A stretch of DNA of 64,000 bases from Cladocopium goreaui. Its lineage: Eukaryota > Sar > Dinophyceae > Suessiales > Symbiodiniaceae. The position numbers and the translations under genes are program-made. Under the pieces are notes generated by a model that saw only the letters and a list, made by a program, of their open reading frames with translations, was not told the origin of the DNA and did not search any database. Below, piece by piece: positions 54,201-60,200 of this stretch (positions are counted from its first letter, which is position 1; every line of letters begins with the position of its first letter). The DNA lies in NCBI GenBank assembly GCA_947184155.2, contig CAMXCT020006633.1, forward strand, positions 1-64,000. Reading direction: 5' to 3'.

Positions 54201-57200
54201 ATCTCGACGCCAGAGCGAAAAAAAGACGATTTTGAAGCACTTTTTTAAAAGGATTTTTAGAAGGAAAATCACTAGCGCCAAAATGGAGAAAATCTGCTGA
54301 CAAATCACTGTGGCAGCCTTCATGCAGCCACTCCAGTACGATTTACGAGATCCAGCTGCAAAAGACAATAGTATTACCAATGCAGCCACAGCACGAAGCA
54401 ACCTTGACGCAGCCATTTACACTGCGGGAACGATCCTACAGTTGCAAAGCACAATGGAATTCCATCGGCAACTCCTCCACCAGCACCACTTGCAATCCCA
54501 TTTACAGTGAGGGAACGATCCTAGAGTTGCAAATCACAATGGAATTCCATCGGCAACTCATCCACCAGCACCACTTGCAATCCCATTTACATTGCGGGAA
54601 CGATCCTACAGTTGCAAATCACCATGGAATTCTGTCGACCACACATGCACGAAAAACAGTTGAAACCCCATTTACAATGCGGAACCGATCCGAGAATGAT
54701 CCGACCATGATCCGAGACCGATCCGACCATGATCCGACCACACACGAGACCGTCTCGCAACCGTCGCACCGCAGAGGTAGATCATCGAGGTTCGGGGACG
54801 GACTTTGTATGGAAAAACATAGGGTTTCGTGCATCTGCTATCTCTCAAAAACGCATTTCGTGCGAGACTTCCTTCAAAACTCCATCGGCAACTCCTCCAC
54901 CAGCACCACTTGCAATGCCATTTACAGTAAGGGAACGATCCTAGAGTTGCAAATCACAATGCAATTCCATCAGCAACTCATCCACCAGCACCACTTGCAA
55001 CCCCATTTACAATGCGGGAACGATCCTACAGTTGCAAATCACAATGGAATTCTGTCGACCACACATGCACGAAAAACAGTTGAAACCCCATTTACAATGC
55101 GGAACCGATCCGACCATGATCCGCCCATGATCCGCCCATGATCCGACCATGATCCGACCACACACGAGACCGTCTCGCACCCGTCGCACCGCAGAGGTAG
55201 ATCATCGAGGTTCGGGGACGGACTTTGTATGGAAAAACATAGGCTTTCGTGCATCTGCTATCTCTCAAAAACGCATTTCGTGCGAGACTTCCTCCAAAAC
55301 TCCATCGGCAACTCCTCCACCAGCACCACTTGCAATCCCATTTGCAGTGAGGGAACGATCCTAGAGTTGCAAATCACAATGGAATTCCATCGGCAACTCA
55401 TCCACCAGCACCACTTGCAACCCCATTTACAATGCGGGAACGATCCTACAGTTGCAAATCACAATGGAATTCTGTCGACCACACATGCACGAAAAACAGG
55501 TGAAACCCCATTTACAATGCGGAACCGATCCGAACATGATCCGAGAATATGATCCGACCACACACGAGACCGTCTCGCACCGTCGCACCGCAGAGGTAGA
55601 TCATCGAGGTTCGGGGACGGACTTTGTATGGAAAAACATAGGGTTTCGTGCATCTGCTATCTCTCAAAAACGCATTTCGTGCGAGACTTCCTCCAAAACT
55701 CCATCGGCAACTCCTCCACCAGCACCACTTGCAATGCCATTTACAGTGAGGGAACGATCCTAGAGTTGCAAATCACAATGGAATTCCATCGGCAACTCAT
55801 CCACCAGCACCACTTGCAACCCCATTTACAATGCGGGAACGATCCTACAGTTGCAAATCACAATGGAATTCTGTCGACCACACATGCACGAAACACAGGT
55901 GAAACCCCATTTACAATGCGGAACCGATCCGAACATGATCCGAGAATATCCGACCATGATCCGACCACACACGAGACCGTCTCGCACCCGTCGCACCGCA
56001 GAGGTAGATCATCGAGGTTCGGGGACGGACTTTGTATGGAAAAACATAGGGTTTCGTGCATCTGCTATCTCTCAAAAACGCATTTCGTGCGAGACTTCCT
56101 CCAAAACTCCATCGGCAACTCCTCCACCAGCACCACTTGCAATCCCATTTACAGTGAGGGAACAATTTCTTTGCTAACTCTTTCTGTGACTAACTCTTTT
56201 CCTCACTAACTCTTTCTTTGACTAACTTGTTTCTTTGCTAACTCTTTCTTTGACTACCTCATATATCCTGACTAACTCTTTCTTTGACTAACTCTTTCCC
56301 TCACTAACTCTTTCTTCCCTGACTAACTGTTTCTTTGCTAACTCTTTCTTTGACTGACTCTTTCCCTCACTAACTCTTTCTTTGACTAACTCTTTCCCTG
56401 ACTAACTGTTTCTTTGCTAACTCTTTCTTTGACTAACCTCTTTCCCTGACTAACTCTTTCTTTGACTACCTCTTTCCCTGACTAACTCTTTCTTTGACTA
56501 ACTCTTTCCCTGACTAACTCTTTCTTTGACTAACTCTTTCCCTGACTAACTGTTTCTTTGACTAACTCTTTCTTTGACTAACTCTTTCCCTCACTAACTC
56601 TTTCTTTGACTAACTCTTTCCCTGACTAACTGTTTCTTTGCTAACTCTTTCTTTGACTAACTGTTTCTTGGACTAACTCTTTCTTTGACTAACTCTTTCC
56701 CTGGCGAACTCTTTCTTTGCTAACTGTTTCTTTGACTAACTCTTTCTTTGACTAACTCTTTCCCTGACATTCTAAAAGTCCGTAACACGGAAGTTTCTCC
56801 CCCTAAACTTCCTTTGATAATAAAACCAAATATCATATTATATTATTTATTTTAATTATATTATTTTTTTAATTTTATATTTATTATAGTATATTATATT
56901 ATATTATATTATATTTTATTTCATTTTATTATATTATATTATAGTGTAGTATTATATATTATATTATATTGTAGTATTATATATTATATTATATTTTTTA
57001 TTATTTTATATTATATTATATTATATTTTTTTGATTATATTATATAATATTATTTTATATTATATTTTTTATTATATTATATTATATTATACTATATTAT
57101 ATTATATTATATTATATTATATTATATTATATTATATCATATTTTATTGTAGTATTATTTTATTATATTATATTATATCATATTATATTATATTATATTG

Positions 57201-60200
57201 TATTGTATTATATTGTATATATATATATATACGCGCAACGCCTGGGTTTTGCCCAGGCGTTGCAGCGTAGAGGTTTCCCATTCACAAACAAATGATGTTG
57301 CAAATTACCGTAATTCCTTTGGGGAAAATAACGAAGGTACTAGGGACTATTAAACAAACAAGGTCAAAACACCCGAAATTCCTATGGTAAAAACAAAAAC
57401 GGCATAACATTGAAATTCCTATTGGAAAAACAACAAAGGTACTAGGAAATTTTAAACTCTCAAATCGTGAAACTTAACATTCAATTAGGAAAATCAACAA
57501 AGATATTAGGGAATATTAAACTCCCACCCCCGTTAAACCTTAAATTCCTATGGGGAAAACAACAAAGGTACTAGGGACTATATTAAAAAAAAATGTCAAA
57601 ACACCCGAAATTCCTATGGGAGAAACAAAAACGGTATTGGGGAATATTAAACTCCCACCCCCGTTAAACTTCTACATTCATTGAAGATCTTCAATAAGGG
57701 TTTAATTCTCCCACCACCGTTAAACTTCTACATTCATTGAAGATCTTCAATAAGGGTTTAATTCTCCCACCCCTTTTAGACTGCTACATTCATTGAAGAT
57801 CTTCAATAAGGGTTTAATTCTCCCACCCCTTTTAGACTTCTACATTCATTGAAGATCTTCAATCAGGGTTTAATTCTCCCACCCCCGTTAAACTTCTACA
57901 TTCATTGAAGATCTTTGATAAGGGTTTAATTCTCCCACCCCCGTTAAACTTCTACATTCATTGAAAATCTCCAATAAGGGTTTAATTCTCCCACCCCCGT
58001 TAAACTTCTAAATTCATTGAAGATCTGTGAGGTCATGATTGGCAATTGGTAGAAAGTCATGTCCTATTCCCAGTTCACATATCACTTTATGGGATAATTA
58101 TCCCTACCAATCTTATATGATCTTATCCCAACTTATTATATCAAAGTTTGTCTATCATTTTATCCCAATTTACCCGTAAAGAAAATATATGGAAGCTAGT
58201 TCATGGGATAAAATTGGGAATATCATCATTCATCCATAACTAATGATATATCCACTTATCATAACTAATCAAATCATCATTTATCCCTTTAACATCCAAC
58301 CTAAATGGACTGAACATTTTATCGTCATTTGTCCTTCCAAAAGCCCTGGGAATCTCGGACGGAATCCCTTGCCTGCACTGAGGCTTGAGTTGGCCGGACG
58401 AGTGCACCCTCTTTGTTGGCACTGACCGGGGAGGCGCGCGCAGGGACGGGTACGTTTCAGATCGTGTACTCACTGTTATCATATGACTTAACAGCATTCT
58501 TGCAGTTTTAATGAACCAGATTATATATACGTACTAAATGTATATATATATATACAAAATAGTTATATATATTTTCAACTCAACCATAAAAAAAGGGATT
58601 TCACATGATTTGAGTTGCTATTGATGGGTGTATGATGATACAACCCCGCCGGGCCGATACTCACATGCGACCCCACATTCCGGAGTGACTCGTCGCTGCC
58701 TCGTCAGCCATCCTCTGCGTGGACATCACGACGGTGGTACAGAGTGCAGGACGTCAACGGGAGGAGATTCTGAGGCGGAAGGAGCCACTGGGGCGACAAA
58801 AGAAAGCGGAGTGGATGTCTTGGATTTGCTGATGATTTCCGTTGATTTTCCTGGGATATCCACATTCAAATCTACATACATTGCGGATATTTTGGGGATA
58901 GGTTTTGAAGTATGCTTTGTTAAAAGCAACACCAATGGACCAAGGTTGATGGAGATCAAACCAAGCAATGGGGAGATTTTGGGTACAGCCAGATCTGGGC
59001 CGGTGATATTCAAAAATGATCCAAAATTAAATAAGTATTTTTTTTTTGGAGGACAATGACAATAAAGTTGGAGATGTATGTGAGGGAACATGATAGAGCA
59101 CTGTATTTTTTGGGGTTCATATTTTTGAGACGACCGCACATAACATGCGAGTATAATGTTTTGTTTCATTTCTCCTTGCCTAAGGGAATCACTTGCAACA
59201 TCCACACAAAATAGGACACGTTTTTTTTGTTGTCCAGGTATTTTTGCCATCCCATGCATGAATGTTTAAGCCGCAGATGGGAGTTGATTGGGGGAGCCAT
59301 CAAAAGAAAGTTCCGGAATTTGAGGATTAACTTTGCTGAAGGTGACGTTAGTAGGCAAGATACCCCAGAGCTAGGGATGTTCTATTCCCTGGCTAGAAAG
59401 CCTCAGCGATGTTGATGGACAAAATAGACCTCAATTGATTGGTACGACACGTTTGGTTGAATACCTAGTTGTTTCATGTTGTTTGCATTACGTCGCTATA
59501 TATCTGAATCGTCATGTAGTCTGATATGCTTGCAGCGTGATCATACAAGATCAAAGCTGTTGAGCCCAATTCACCATGTTTCTTTCTACCATGGCAGGAA
59601 AACATCCAAACATGTGTGGGTTTTGGAGGTTCCAAATCCTGACCCATTGATGCCCGAATCAAACTTGCAAAACGAAGAATTGGTTTCCCCGACAAAATGG
59701 AGATGATGGAACACTCCGTCAAAAAACTGCAAACATGACCTACTACATAAAAAAATAGAAGATGATCATCAACCAGTCCAACATATGTTGAAACACACAT
59801 ACACACATATGTATATAATTATATATATATACACTTTATCTACACTGCCAAGCATTCATGTACTGTAACCCTGACTTCAGGATAACCTCCCTACAATATC
59901 TATAATTGGTAGAATTCTCCAGTTGTCAAACTGGCATTCCGAAAGACAGGGAATCCAGTATCCACTTGTTCTACCATTTTTCTCATATATATATACAGCA
60001 TCTCCACCAGTTCTAGATCACTTTACCTTGAAAACACCATGGGTCTCCCAAATTCTTTGTTAGTTTACCCGAGAGTAAAATGGCGGAATTCATGGACAAC
60101 TATCCACTACACCTGGTAGTGGTTCACCTTAGTAATGGCCCAATTGTAAGTGCACTGACCCTACTTACCCTACTTACAAGTTTTATATAACTGGGGTGAA

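Noticed and set aside
57234..57267. Hairpin followed by T-containing loop as a bacterial-type terminator
   Set aside because: The T run is in the loop, no gene ends there, and the window is eukaryotic in character.
57655..58027. Regular 56 bp repeats resembling a CRISPR array
   Set aside because: The units are contiguous with no unique spacers, and the genome context is eukaryotic.
58726..59259. 177-codon minus-strand frame
   Set aside because: It overlaps a WD40-like + strand candidate and has no recognisable domain; poly-T and poly-A runs pass through it.
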